Source: Halobacillus sp. Marseille-Q1614
GTDB taxonomy: Bacteria; Bacillota; Bacilli; Bacillales; Halobacillaceae
Direction of reading: 5' to 3'
Length of the DNA stretch: 64,000 bases
Assembly (NCBI RefSeq): GCF_902809865.1
Contig: NZ_CADDWH010000001.1
Span: 2,728,001-2,792,000 of the forward strand
The notes below the pieces were generated by a model. The model searched no databases and was not told where the DNA came from. It saw only the letters and a program-made list of their open reading frames with translations. Positions within the stretch are counted from its first letter, which is position 1, and each line of letters opens with the position of its first letter. Shown here one piece after another: positions 17,483-25,642 of the stretch. The translations under genes were made by a program, and so were the position numbers.

Positions 17483-18268
17483 ATGTCTCAAAAATTAAAA
17501 GGAAAAGTAGCATTAGTAACAGGTGGAGGCTCAGGAATGGGAAAAGCATCTGCTATTCAGCTTGCCAAAGAGGGAGCAAAAGTCGCTCTCGCCGATATTA
17601 AAGAAAAAGATGCACAGGAAACAAAAGAAGAGATTCAAGCAGCAGGCGGAGAAGCGCTTATTATAGAAACCGATGTTTCTAAAGAAGAAGATATAGAGAA
17701 ATGCTATAAGCAGCTCATAGACAGCTACGGCAGAATAGACATTATCTTCGCCAATGCAGGCATTAACGGCAAAATCACTCCCATTGAAGACATGGCTGTT
17801 GAGGAGTGGAACCAGACATTAGAAACGAATTTAAAAAGCACTTTCTTAACAGTAAAACATGCGATTCCCCATATGAAAAAGGATGGCGGAAGCATCATTA
17901 TCACTAGCTCTGTTAATGGGAATCGTGTTTTCTCTAACTTTGGATTTTCGGCTTACAGCTCCTCAAAAGCCGGACAAATGGCTTTTGGGAAAATGGCGGC
18001 ACTCGAATTATCTAAATATCACATACGTGTCAATGTCATCTGCCCTGGAGCAATTGAAACGAACATCGATAAAAATACTCATCCTGAAGAGGACAACTTG
18101 GAGAAAATTGAAATTCCAGTTGAACATCCTGAAGGAAACCAGCCCTTGCAAAATCGTCCTGGACACCCAGAAGAAGTGGCAGATTTGATCGTATTTTTGG
18201 GGTCTGATGCATCGCGACATATTTCTGGGACTGAGTTGTATATTGATGGGGCGGCATCCCTGCTATAA
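17483..18268 (+). CDS. SDR-family NAD(P)-dependent oxidoreductase
   Basis: A classical short-chain dehydrogenase of 261 residues. The cofactor motif is TGGGSGMG near the N-terminus, NAG lies in FANAGING, the catalytic Ser in IIITSS, and the YxxxK pair in AYSSSKAG. The C-terminus GTELYIDGAASLL is typical. An in-frame GTG at 17462 would add 7 residues, but it lies before the ribosome site AAGGAGA (17467-17473). ATG 17483 is therefore the start. Probable reduction or oxidation of a small alcohol/ketone; the substrate is unknown. Monocistronic, convergent with the HxlR gene. Confidence 0.85.
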   Translation: MSQKLKGKVALVTGGGSGMGKASAIQLAKEGAKVALADIKEKDAQETKEEIQAAGGEALIIETDVSKEEDIEKCYKQLIDSYGRIDIIFANAGINGKITPIEDMAVEEWNQTLETNLKSTFLTVKHAIPHMKKDGGSIIITSSVNGNRVFSNFGFSAYSSSKAGQMAFGKMAALELSKYHIRVNVICPGAIETNIDKNTHPEEDNLEKIEIPVEHPEGNQPLQNRPGHPEEVADLIVFLGSDASRHISGTELYIDGAASLL

Positions 18269-18286
18269 TCAACCTCCTGTATTACT

Positions 18287-18320
18287 AGAAAAACCCCCTC
18301 AATGATCTGAACAATGAGGG
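18287..18320 (-). terminator. Intrinsic terminator for the HxlR gene
   Basis: Minus-strand CCCTCA / TGAGGG arms with a ~13-base loop, followed by GGTTTTTC. Located 22 bases after the HxlR-type stop codon. Confidence 0.65.
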
Positions 18321-18341
18321 AGTTCCTTATATTCGCAGCTT

Positions 18342-18707
18342 CTACAAAATTGAATAATTTACATCGTCTTTCTCTTTCCCGACAGTTTCCATGTATGTTC
18401 GGCCCCACTCGTACATGGATTCTAAAATCGGGATTAACGTTTCCCCGTGTTCGGTTAGAGAATATTCGACTTTCGGCGGGACAACTGGATAGACTTCCCG
18501 GTGAATGAGCTGGTCCTCTTCCAATTCACGTAGCTGTTTGGTTAGCATTTTTTGTGTAATGTTAGGCAGCATTCTTTTTAGTTCACCAAAGCGTTTAGTC
18601 CCTTCTTTTCCTAAATGCCAAAGGAGGATCATTTTCCATTTGCCTCCGATTAAAGACAATGTGAGTTCTTTTTCACAGTTGAATTCTTGCTCTGATGCTC
18701 TAGTCAT
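18342..18707 (-). CDS. HxlR-family winged-helix transcriptional regulator
   Basis: A 121-residue regulator. [22 protein letters not shown] and the wHTH core with [19 protein letters not shown] are diagnostic of the HxlR/YodB family, whose members often sense aldehydes, quinones or other electrophiles through a conserved N-terminal Cys, here the Cys of FNCEKE. A TTG 15 bases upstream is in frame but overlaps the GGAGGG ribosome site, so ATG 18707 is chosen. Divergent from an alcohol dehydrogenase, with dyads between the genes. Likely represses that gene and itself. Confidence 0.88.
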   Translation of the reverse strand: MTRASEQEFNCEKELTLSLIGGKWKMILLWHLGKEGTKRFGELKRMLPNITQKMLTKQLRELEEDQLIHREVYPVVPPKVEYSLTEHGETLIPILESMYEWGRTYMETVGKEKDDVNYSIL

Positions 18708-18738
18708 TTTGCTTCCCTCCAATAGTAAATCAACCTTA

Positions 18739-18797
18739 TAGTATCATTACGGATACTACGTGATTTAAAAGTGCGTACTATCATCATACTACTATAA
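18739..18797. promoter_or_regulatory. Candidate HxlR-type operators
   Basis: A perfect inverted repeat TAGTATC-N6-GATACTA spans 18739-18758. A second dyad, GTACTAT-N4-ATACTAC with one mismatch, lies at about 18774-18791. Both resemble the TACTAT/ATAGTA half-sites bound by YodB/CatR/HxlR proteins. They sit between the divergent HxlR and adh genes, and the first overlaps the probable regulator promoter. Confidence 0.55.
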
Positions 18798-18845
18798 GCT
18801 ATACAATGGAAACTGTAACCATATTACAAGGAGGCTTTTATTACT

Positions 18846-20018
18846 ATGAGTCGTTTTACGATCCCACGAGATATTTATTTCGAAGACAACGCCCTAGAAG
18901 TGCTAAGGTCATTTGAAGGGAAAAAGGCTGCACTTGTGATTGGGGGAGGTTCTGTTAAAAGAAACGGAAACCTCACACGCATTCAGGAACATTTGGCTGC
19001 TGCCAATATAGAAACAGAGGTTCTGGAGGGCTATAATACGGAGCCTACTGCTAAAATGGTAAAAGAAGGAGCGAAAGATCTAGAATCGTTCCAGCCTGAT
19101 TGGATTATTGGTATCGGAGGCGGGTCCGCAATGGACGCTGCTAAAGCGATCTGGCTCTTTTACGAATATCCAGAACTATCATTTGAGGACGCTACGAAGC
19201 CTTTTGAACTTCCGCGCCTTCGCACAAAAGCAAAATTTGCCGGCATTCCGACTACAAGCGGAAGCGGTTCTGAAGTTTCCAACCTTTCTGTAGTTGCAGA
19301 TGAAAAGACTAATATTAAATACCCTCTGGCTGATTTTGAGTTAACGCCAGATATCGCGATTATTGATCCTGTCATGATCGAAAGCCTGCCAAAGCACATT
19401 GCGGCTTACACTGGCATGGACGCCTTCACCCACACGATCGAGGCGTATGTGGCCAAACCGCGTACCTTATATACGGATATCCTTTCTCTTGGCGCTGCAG
19501 AAGTGATCAAAAATAACTTGCTTGCTTCCTATCAAGGCGACCAAGAAGCAGCCAAGCAGATGCACAGCATTCAAGCTATGGCTGGCATGGCATTTGCAAA
19601 CGCAGTGCTTGGAAACGTCCACAGCCTGGCCCATAAAAGCGGTCCGAACTTCGACATTCCGCACGGGTATGCCAATGCCATTTACCTGCCGTATGTGATT
19701 CAATTCAACCGAGCTGTTGTTGAAGACCGCTTTGCTGAAATTGCCCGTCGACTTGGGCTTGAAGGAAATACAGATGCTGAATTAACGGATGCTCTTGTAG
19801 AGTATATCTACCAATTAAACAAAGACCTTGGTCTTGCCACTACCCTGCAGGACTTTGGCGTATCTGAAGAAGATTTCAACAAGCACCTAGACACAATGGC
19901 TAAAAACGCAATGGAAGATCCATGCACCGGTACCAACCCGCGTGAAACGTCTGTAGAGCAGATGAAAGAACTTTACAAAGCTGCTTTCTACGGTAAGGAA
20001 GCATTAGTGAAAGCTTAA
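18846..20018 (+). CDS. Iron-containing (group III) alcohol dehydrogenase
   Basis: A 390-residue Fe-ADH. The NAD-binding region has IIGIGGGSAMDAAKA, then GIPTTSGSGSEVSNLSV. Metal ligands are D and H of TGMDAFTHTIEAY plus the His residues of VHSLAHKSG and FDIPHGYANAIYLP. It resembles butanol/1,3-propanediol-type dehydrogenases and reduces an aldehyde with NAD(P)H. CAAGGAGG precedes the ATG. The divergent HxlR regulator suggests induction by reactive aldehydes, a detoxification role (inference). Confidence 0.87.
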   Translation: MSRFTIPRDIYFEDNALEVLRSFEGKKAALVIGGGSVKRNGNLTRIQEHLAAANIETEVLEGYNTEPTAKMVKEGAKDLESFQPDWIIGIGGGSAMDAAKAIWLFYEYPELSFEDATKPFELPRLRTKAKFAGIPTTSGSGSEVSNLSVVADEKTNIKYPLADFELTPDIAIIDPVMIESLPKHIAAYTGMDAFTHTIEAYVAKPRTLYTDILSLGAAEVIKNNLLASYQGDQEAAKQMHSIQAMAGMAFANAVLGNVHSLAHKSGPNFDIPHGYANAIYLPYVIQFNRAVVEDRFAEIARRLGLEGNTDAELTDALVEYIYQLNKDLGLATTLQDFGVSEEDFNKHLDTMAKNAMEDPCTGTNPRETSVEQMKELYKAAFYGKEALVKA

Positions 20019-20043
20019 ATACAAAGTTAGAACAAAGGCTAAA

Positions 20044-20146
20044 AGCGCCCTGGTAGACACGAAACGCATAAGCAAAACGGCCGGAGGAAGGTGGTGGCCT
20101 TCCCTTCCGCAGCCCGGATTGCTTATGACGCGAGTGTCTGGGCGCT
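20044..20146. repeat. 103-bp imperfect palindrome, possible interspersed repeat or structured RNA
   Basis: Nested complementary arms are visible: AGCGCCC with GGGCGCT at the ends, then GTAGACAC with GAGTGTCT, CATAAGCAA with TTGCTTATG, CCGG with CCGG, and GGAAGG with CCTTCC around a ~6-base loop. The GC content is far above that of its surroundings. No ORF spans it. It could be a MITE-like repeat or a long structured 3' element of the alcohol dehydrogenase mRNA, which ends 25 bases upstream. Confidence 0.6.
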
Positions 20147-20215
20147 GGAAATGGATGTCGCTCTTTTAAATATATATCCACAGCCTGGAATTTTATAATT
20201 TCCTGGACAAAGATA

Positions 20216-20256
20216 AAACCGGAGCTTAGGGAATTCCCTCAAGCTCCGGTTTTTTG
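20216..20256. terminator. Bidirectional intrinsic terminator
   Basis: AAAACCGGAGCTT and AAGCTCCGGTTTTTT form a long perfect stem around a GGGAATTCCC core, with T-tracts on both strands. It separates the alcohol dehydrogenase from the convergent CDF transporter gene. Confidence 0.85.
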
Positions 20257-20311
20257 CTTTACCGATCTGTGGTCATTTATAAAATTCAGGATAGGAAAGG
20301 CACAGTCAGAA

Positions 20312-21286
20312 TTAAACCTCAGGTTCTGTTGGTCTCCAGCTTAATATTTCATCATCCTTATCGGACTCTATGATGACTTCAGTGACCCCGCGTTCTTTTA
20401 AAATCTTACTCTCTATACTTTTTAAAATACCGGCGGCCGCTGCTATGGACATATCTGCATCAAATTCAACCTTTAATTCCACATGCAGCTCTTCACCTTC
20501 TTTAATGACCATAAGTTTTTGAATATCTTTTACATGTTTATTTTCAAAGACAAACTTCCCAATCTTCTCCTCCATTTGTTCATCAGCCACTCCTAACACA
20601 CCGGCAGCATTATCGAGAAAGATTCGCCCCACAACATAAAACAGCATGATCCCTATAATTACGGAAGCGTACCCCTCCGCAGCGTGAAACGGTGTATAGG
20701 TGGCAATAACGATGGATAAAATGGCGATTAACGCCCCGACAGTAGCTACCATATCTTCTAAAAAAACGAGCTTTGTTGCAGGTTTCGCCCCCTTTACATT
20801 TCTAAGGCTTACCATCACAACATTAAAACCTTTTACTTGTTCTTCCCCTATATCAACGACCACTTCTTTCATCGCTTTATACAAAACATAAGCTTCCAAT
20901 ATGGCGGCGACTCCTAATACGCCGATGTTCAGCCAAAACCAGGAACCCGATTCAGGGGGGGCGGTAATATGATGGATTCCTTCTTTAATGGTTTCGTAAG
21001 CTAAAATCCCTACAATGATAACCGCCCCAAGTAAAACTAAATTGACTAAACGGGCAAAACCATTTGGAAATCGATCCGTTGGGGCTTTTTTGCTTAGAGC
21101 CGATCCAATAAAAACAAAAAACTGGTTAGCCGTATCACCAATACTGTGCATCGTTTCAGCAAACATAGCCACATTACCTGTTATAAAAAAAGCGATCCCC
21201 TTAATAATAGCGATAATGGCATTCATAATACTCGCAGTTAAGGCGGGTTTATTCCCCTCTTTTAATAATCCTAGAAACTCTTTCAT
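20312..21286 (-). CDS. Cation diffusion facilitator (CDF) family efflux protein
   Basis: A 324-residue membrane protein with six predicted helices. AMFAETMHSIGDTANQ carries the HxxxD metal site of helix 2, and ATVGALIAI lies in helix 5. The cytosolic C-terminal ferredoxin-like domain (about 235-320) ends ESDKDDEILSWRPTEPEV. It belongs to the CDF branch close to B. subtilis YdbO. Exports a divalent cation in exchange for H+. The metal is not predictable with confidence. AAAGGAGCAG precedes the ATG. No regulator nearby. Confidence 0.85.
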   Translation of the reverse strand: MKEFLGLLKEGNKPALTASIMNAIIAIIKGIAFFITGNVAMFAETMHSIGDTANQFFVFIGSALSKKAPTDRFPNGFARLVNLVLLGAVIIVGILAYETIKEGIHHITAPPESGSWFWLNIGVLGVAAILEAYVLYKAMKEVVVDIGEEQVKGFNVVMVSLRNVKGAKPATKLVFLEDMVATVGALIAILSIVIATYTPFHAAEGYASVIIGIMLFYVVGRIFLDNAAGVLGVADEQMEEKIGKFVFENKHVKDIQKLMVIKEGEELHVELKVEFDADMSIAAAAGILKSIESKILKERGVTEVIIESDKDDEILSWRPTEPEV

Positions 21287-21398
21287 CAGCTGCTCCTTTC
21301 ACTCCGAAGAACCTCCATAGTTTACTCTTAGGTTTCCATAGTTCTATTGAAAAAATCATGAATTTCTGATTTCTCTCAATTTTGATCTCATAACATAG

Positions 21399-21430
21399 AA
21401 AAAACTCTCCATTGCCAAAGAGAGCTTTTT
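21399..21430 (-). terminator. Intrinsic terminator for the DUF421 gene
   Basis: Minus strand: CTCTC / GGAGAG arms around a short loop, then TTTTTTC. Lies directly after the stop codon of the DUF421 protein. Confidence 0.7.
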
Positions 21431-22138
21431 CTATTTTGTTCTTTTACTAATTTCTAACCGCTTCGTTTTATCCGTCACGTACGCATAAAGAACATCTTTT
21501 TCTTTTAAACCATGCTGATCAAGATGCTCGATTAACCATTCTTCCGATTTACCTAAAAGTTTAAGGTTTTTATACTGGGTCTTCCCATCAATAATCACAG
21601 CAATGGGCAGCCCTTCATCATCAATCGTAATATTTAAATTCCCCACCGTCACAGGTGAATTGTCTGATTTAGGGATTACACTTACTTCACCGATCGGTTC
21701 AAGCATGGCATAATCTACATCGCTTATTTTAGGGTAACCTTTACTTCTTAGAATGGAGAGAAGCTGGGCGACCGATAACCTTGATTTTTCAATGTTATCC
21801 TCTACGATCTCGCCGTTTTTAATTAATATGGTGGGCTTCCCTAAGAAGAATCCATTCCCCCACTGCCATAAGGTTAACTTCCCGAAGAATATATGAAGGG
21901 CCATCAAGATTCCTAATACGTAAATGGTTTGCATATATTCAGTACTGATTAATGGCTCAGATACAACTGTGCCCGTTATGATAATCGCTACTAAATCATA
22001 AGGGGTCATTTGAATAATTGTCGACTTCCCCATTAATCTCATGATGACTATGGCTGCTAAGTATAGCGATAGTACTTTGATCACTAATATCATGGTCCGC
22101 TCCGCTCCAACTTTTGGCATTTTTATTACGTTCCCCAA
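21431..22138 (-). CDS. DUF421-domain membrane protein (YetF/YkjA-like)
   Basis: A 235-residue protein with three N-terminal helices (about 15-85), including AAIVIMRLMGKSTIIQMTPYDLVAIIITGTVVSEPL, the hallmark of DUF421. A soluble beta-rich domain follows with LSVAQLLSILRSKGYPKISDVDYAMLEPIGEVSV. YetF-type proteins of Bacillus are sporulation- or stress-associated membrane proteins of unclear activity. The first methionine (MGNVIKM) is not certain: an internal start at MILVIKVL would keep all conserved parts. Confidence 0.85.
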   Translation of the reverse strand: MGNVIKMPKVGAERTMILVIKVLSLYLAAIVIMRLMGKSTIIQMTPYDLVAIIITGTVVSEPLISTEYMQTIYVLGILMALHIFFGKLTLWQWGNGFFLGKPTILIKNGEIVEDNIEKSRLSVAQLLSILRSKGYPKISDVDYAMLEPIGEVSVIPKSDNSPVTVGNLNITIDDEGLPIAVIIDGKTQYKNLKLLGKSEEWLIEHLDQHGLKEKDVLYAYVTDKTKRLEISKRTK

Positions 22139-22290
22139 AAGTAAATGGAACTATCCACAGCTGTATAGCAACCTGATAACTCTTCTTCTATTCTAATAGA
22201 ACATTTTATGGATATTAAAAAATCCTTTATAATGGTACAAATCCTAACCGATCGCAGTATCGAAAAACTTTGAAAGGAGAGGAATTCAAC

Positions 22291-22407
22291 ATGGATAGTT
22301 TTTTCTTATCTATCACTGCAATGTCTATCGGTATAGCCCTATTATTTCTTATTTTTGTACTATTGCTGCTGAAGCGTTCGAAGAATAATAAAAATAATGA
22401 TTCATAA
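22291..22407 (+). CDS. 38-residue single-helix membrane peptide
   Basis: ATG at 22291 follows AAAGGAGAGG at ideal spacing. The frame gives a short Ser/Thr-rich N-terminus, one hydrophobic helix (about residues 10-28, rich in Leu/Ile/Phe) and a basic, Asn-rich tail ending before TAA (22405-22407). A promoter-like A/T stretch precedes it and a hairpin follows at once. No family recognised; small one-helix proteins are common in Bacillaceae. Confidence 0.55.
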   Translation: MDSFFLSITAMSIGIALLFLIFVLLLLKRSKNNKNNDS

Positions 22408-22440
22408 AAAAGACGCTCCCCTTAAAGTAAGGGAGCGTCC
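22408..22440. terminator. Hairpin between convergent genes, T-tract on the minus strand
   Basis: GACGCTCCC and GGGAGCGTC arms with a ~9-base loop. The minus-strand reading continues into TTTTTT, so it terminates the gene at 22485-23042 and may also end the small + strand transcript. Confidence 0.7.
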
Positions 22441-22484
22441 ACTTATGCAGCCTTTCCGATCTTCTTATTCGGAGAGATCCTTTT

Positions 22485-23042
22485 CTAATTGACACTGGTA
22501 TCTAATACTGTGATTTTCCTATTTCCACTGATTAAGCTTCTTAACCGCCGATCCATTTTTCTTGCTCTCCATATAATATGAGAAAAGTTCTCCGGAGTAA
22601 AATTGTATTCATCAATCAGAAATTGCTCAAATGCTTCATGATCCACCTGGTTATTATGCGTTCTCGCATAGTTAATTAAAATATAGGTCAGTTCCTTATA
22701 CGTCATGCTTTTTTTCCGATCTGTTGAAAAAGCGACAGGATCCGTAGGAAGGATATAATCATTCTTCAAAGTTTCTGTTGATAAGCTGCCCTCAGATGGG
22801 TCCTCTGATTTAGACGAGTTTGCTGCTATTTCCGAACTCAGTTCTTTTAACTCGTCTTCGGCCTCCTGTGTCGTTATAACGGTTGAAGGATCAATGTTCT
22901 CTCTATTCCCCTCCATACGCTCCAGGCGGGCTATTAGTTCGTGCTGTTCATTCGTAAGCTGCTTGATCATTTCCCTCAGATGCTTTTTCTCCTCTTGTAT
23001 ATCCTCTAACCGCATCCCTATGGCGTCCCTTAAAGTGAACAT
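22485..23042 (-). CDS. Coiled-coil cytosolic protein, unknown function
   Basis: A 185-residue protein. Residues 10-50 form a charged coiled coil (EDIQEEKKHLREMIKQLTNEQHELIARLERME), followed by a Ser/Glu-rich linker. The C-terminal helical domain of about 80 residues starts at SMTYKELTYILINYARTHN. An upstream in-frame ATG at 23090 exists, but GAAGGAGGA lies 8 bases before the ATG at 23042, which I take as the start. No family recognised and no membrane segment. Monocistronic. Confidence 0.65.
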   Translation of the reverse strand: MFTLRDAIGMRLEDIQEEKKHLREMIKQLTNEQHELIARLERMEGNRENIDPSTVITTQEAEDELKELSSEIAANSSKSEDPSEGSLSTETLKNDYILPTDPVAFSTDRKKSMTYKELTYILINYARTHNNQVDHEAFEQFLIDEYNFTPENFSHIIWRARKMDRRLRSLISGNRKITVLDTSVN

Positions 23043-23188
23043 GTTAGGAGATCCTCCTTCAATAGTAATGGCTATAGAATATAATAGCATACTAAAAAAG
23101 GGAGGTTAGTTGAAAACTTCCAGGATATCAAAAATTGATAAAATAGTAGGAATCGAAAGAGTACATTCCTTCTATTTGGGTAAAGCTT

Positions 23189-23917
23189 CTATTTACTCTG
23201 CTTAAACGCGTAGATAATAGTAATAAACAGAAGGAGCGCTGCGAGTATAAGTGAAGAGTAAACCACCAGCGGGACATCCCCATTCTGATTCTTAACCCCA
23301 ATTCCAATAAATGCCCAGACGAATACGAGAGGGTACACCCAATCATTTTCACTTTTCATAAAATAAAGAGCCAGTCCTGTAGCGATAATCAAGAGCAGGA
23401 ACGTCCAGATCGAAGCAGAGATTCCGAAGCCGTTCCACTCGATATAATTCAGATAATAGCTGATGTTGGCAATGGCAGCAACGCTAATCCATCCTAGATA
23501 CACAGAAAATGGCAGCAGATCAAAGAATGACGCATTCGCTGCTTTTAATTTTACATACAAGCGAATCAGAGTCATTAGTAAAAGAAGCATAACAACAACT
23601 GAAAGTCCGAAGAATTCATAATGCCACATAAAAATCCAAAGGCTGTTCAGAATACAGCTTACGACAAATAAAGAACTCGTCGTTTGATAAACCGGCAGAT
23701 CTCGCCGGCTGGCCGGGAACTGACGGATGATCCATAGTCCAAGCAGGATATAAATCAATCCCCAAATACTGAACACATACCCTGCAGGCGTGAAAAGCAC
23801 ATTCAACCTATTCGAAATTTCACCGGTGGTCTGCCCATTTAACGGCAGTGCATTCGCAAGACCATTCACGGTGACGACGAGAAGAAAAGCGATGACATTC
23901 AAAATAAATTTGCCCAT
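23189..23917 (-). CDS. Tryptophan-rich sensory protein (TspO/MBR-like)
   Basis: A 242-residue, seven-helix membrane protein with PAGYVFSIWGLIYILLG near residue 45 and LNSLWIFMWHYEFFGLS near residue 113. These are the FSIWG/WxxW-type motifs of the TspO-related tryptophan-rich proteins. It is longer than canonical TspO (about 160 residues), matching the extended Bacillus group. Function in Bacillus is not established; relatives bind porphyrins. No operon partner. Confidence 0.75.
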   Translation of the reverse strand: MGKFILNVIAFLLVVTVNGLANALPLNGQTTGEISNRLNVLFTPAGYVFSIWGLIYILLGLWIIRQFPASRRDLPVYQTTSSLFVVSCILNSLWIFMWHYEFFGLSVVVMLLLLMTLIRLYVKLKAANASFFDLLPFSVYLGWISVAAIANISYYLNYIEWNGFGISASIWTFLLLIIATGLALYFMKSENDWVYPLVFVWAFIGIGVKNQNGDVPLVVYSSLILAALLLFITIIYAFKQSK

Positions 23918-24112
23918 TCCAACACTCCTCTGTTAGCACAACTATGATACATAGTATTCCTTTTCCACCTTGGATACAACTTCAGTTTATGTATACAGAC
24001 AAATTATGAAAATAACCGTATCCGAAGGATATCAACTCAAATGGCATTCATATTTTTGGAAATCTTTTCACACAGGTGATAACCTTGTTTTATTACCATA
24101 AAGGAGTGGATC

Positions 24113-24958
24113 ATAATTAGCAGCCAAATTCCTGAGATTACACTAAATGATGGTATGAAAGTGCCAATGCTCGGCTTCGGTACATACACCCTGAACGGAA
24201 ATCAAGGAGCTCAGAGAATACATCACGCCATTGATGCCGGTTACCGGCTGATCGACAGTGCCTACAATTACGAAAACGAAGGAACCGTAGGGGAAGCTGT
24301 TCGACGCAGTTCCGTTCCAAGGGAGCAATTGTTAATTACCTCCAAGCTGCCTGGCCGCTATCATTCATACGACAAAGCGGTCACTACTATTCAAGAATCG
24401 CTGTATCGTGCACAGCTTGATTATTATGACTTTTACTTGATTCACTTGCCAAACCCAAAGCAAGACATGTATGTGGAGGCTTGGCAGGCATTGATTGATG
24501 CTAAAAAATGGGGGCTTATTCGTTCTATTGGTGTGTGTAACTTCTTGCCTGAACATATCGAACGTTTGCAGAAAGAAACAGATGTCCTTCCAAGTATCAA
24601 CCAAGTGGAGCTGCATCCGTATTTCAATCAAGAAGAGCAAAGAATGTTTCACGAAGAGCATCATATTGCTACCCAGTCATGGAGCCCGCTGGCTCGCGCC
24701 AAGGATATTCTAGAGGAAGACGTTCTCCAGGAAATAGCAAGCGAGCACAATAAATCTATCTCTCAAGTGGTTTTACGCTGGCATTATCAGCTGGGAACAA
24801 TCGCCATCCCCAGGTCTTCCTCTCCTGAAAGACAGCGTGAAAATATGGCGATTTTCGACTTTTCATTGAGTGAAACAGAAATGACCAAGATTTCAGCGTT
24901 AACGCTTTCTGACGGTCGTCTTAAGGATCAAGACCCTGCTGTTTATGAAGAATTTTAA
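24113..24958 (+). CDS. Aldo/keto reductase with apparent non-canonical start
   Basis: An AKR-family protein of about 280 residues. The catalytic tetrad is visible as Asp and Tyr in IDSAYNYENEG, Lys in LLITSKLPG and His in FYLIHLP. NADPH-binding segments include IPRSSSPERQRENMAIFDF. The family's N-terminal strand (ITLNDGMKVPMLGFGTY) begins before the first ATG (24155). The ribosome site AAGGAG (24101-24106) is correctly placed only for codons at 24113 (ATA) or 24116 (ATT). I see no ATG/GTG/TTG between the ribosome site and 24155 in this frame. Either a rare start is used or ATG has mutated to ATA, with the shorter product from 24155 lacking the first strand. Confidence 0.8.
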   Translation: MISSQIPEITLNDGMKVPMLGFGTYTLNGNQGAQRIHHAIDAGYRLIDSAYNYENEGTVGEAVRRSSVPREQLLITSKLPGRYHSYDKAVTTIQESLYRAQLDYYDFYLIHLPNPKQDMYVEAWQALIDAKKWGLIRSIGVCNFLPEHIERLQKETDVLPSINQVELHPYFNQEEQRMFHEEHHIATQSWSPLARAKDILEEDVLQEIASEHNKSISQVVLRWHYQLGTIAIPRSSSPERQRENMAIFDFSLSETEMTKISALTLSDGRLKDQDPAVYEEF

Positions 24959-24960
24959 AA

Positions 24961-24994
24961 GAAGCACATCTCCCAAGGCGGAGATGTGCTTTTA
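24961..24994. terminator. Intrinsic terminator after aldo/keto reductase
   Basis: GCACATCTCC and GGAGATGTGC arms, then TTTTATTC on the + strand. Lies 2 bases after the stop codon and also faces the convergent permease gene. Confidence 0.75.
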
Positions 24995-25006
24995 TTCTGC
25001 AAAGTA

Positions 25007-25642
25007 TTAAAGAAATAATCCATCACCAAAACCAATCGTATAAATATAGTATAATCCATACCCTATACTGAGTATAGAAGTCGCACCTATGAGTGTACGG
25101 TTGATTTTCAGGCTGCGGCTCCCAATTTGGTAAGGAATGCTGAGAAGCAGTGTAAATGCAAGCATCCCAAGAATTGTACCCATTCCAAATATACTAATAT
25201 AAATAAAGGCTTCTTGAGCTGAATCAACCATGGACAGTGCGAGTAGTATCATAGCTGCACTGCCTGCCAATCCATGAATCTGTCCGATTGCCATTGATTT
25301 TACAAACAGCTTCTTGCTTGATTCACCTTTGACTTTTCCTGATTTAATATGAACGTTACCAGAATTCCAAAGAGGCGAAAATCCAAGGTAGATTAGCATA
25401 AATCCAACACCCATCTCAAAAGACATCGCCCATGTATCCGGGATGCTGGACTTAGTAAGGGTCATTATAAGGAAGATCCCTAATAGTGTTAACGTGTGGC
25501 CAATTCCCCAGAAGAATCCTAAAAAGCTTGAACGCCAAAACTTTTTATGCTTGCCAACAATAGTTGATACCGCTATCACATGATCGGGTTCCAATGCATG
25601 CTTGATTCCAAGTAAAAAGCCAATGGCCAGTATTTCTATCAT
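25007..25642 (-). CDS. Nickel/cobalt-type permease (UreH/NicO-like) in the lar operon
   Basis: A 211-residue membrane protein with about six helices. The first helix has GIKHALEPDHVIAVST, the HX4DH signature of NiCoT/UreH-type metal permeases, and GIGHTLTLLGIFL follows. Its ATG overlaps the larE stop (ATGA), so it is translationally coupled. In an operon building the nickel-pincer nucleotide cofactor, Ni2+ uptake is the natural role; that is inference from context and family. Confidence 0.8.
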   Translation of the reverse strand: MIEILAIGFLLGIKHALEPDHVIAVSTIVGKHKKFWRSSFLGFFWGIGHTLTLLGIFLIMTLTKSSIPDTWAMSFEMGVGFMLIYLGFSPLWNSGNVHIKSGKVKGESSKKLFVKSMAIGQIHGLAGSAAMILLALSMVDSAQEAFIYISIFGMGTILGMLAFTLLLSIPYQIGSRSLKINRTLIGATSILSIGYGLYYIYTIGFGDGLFL

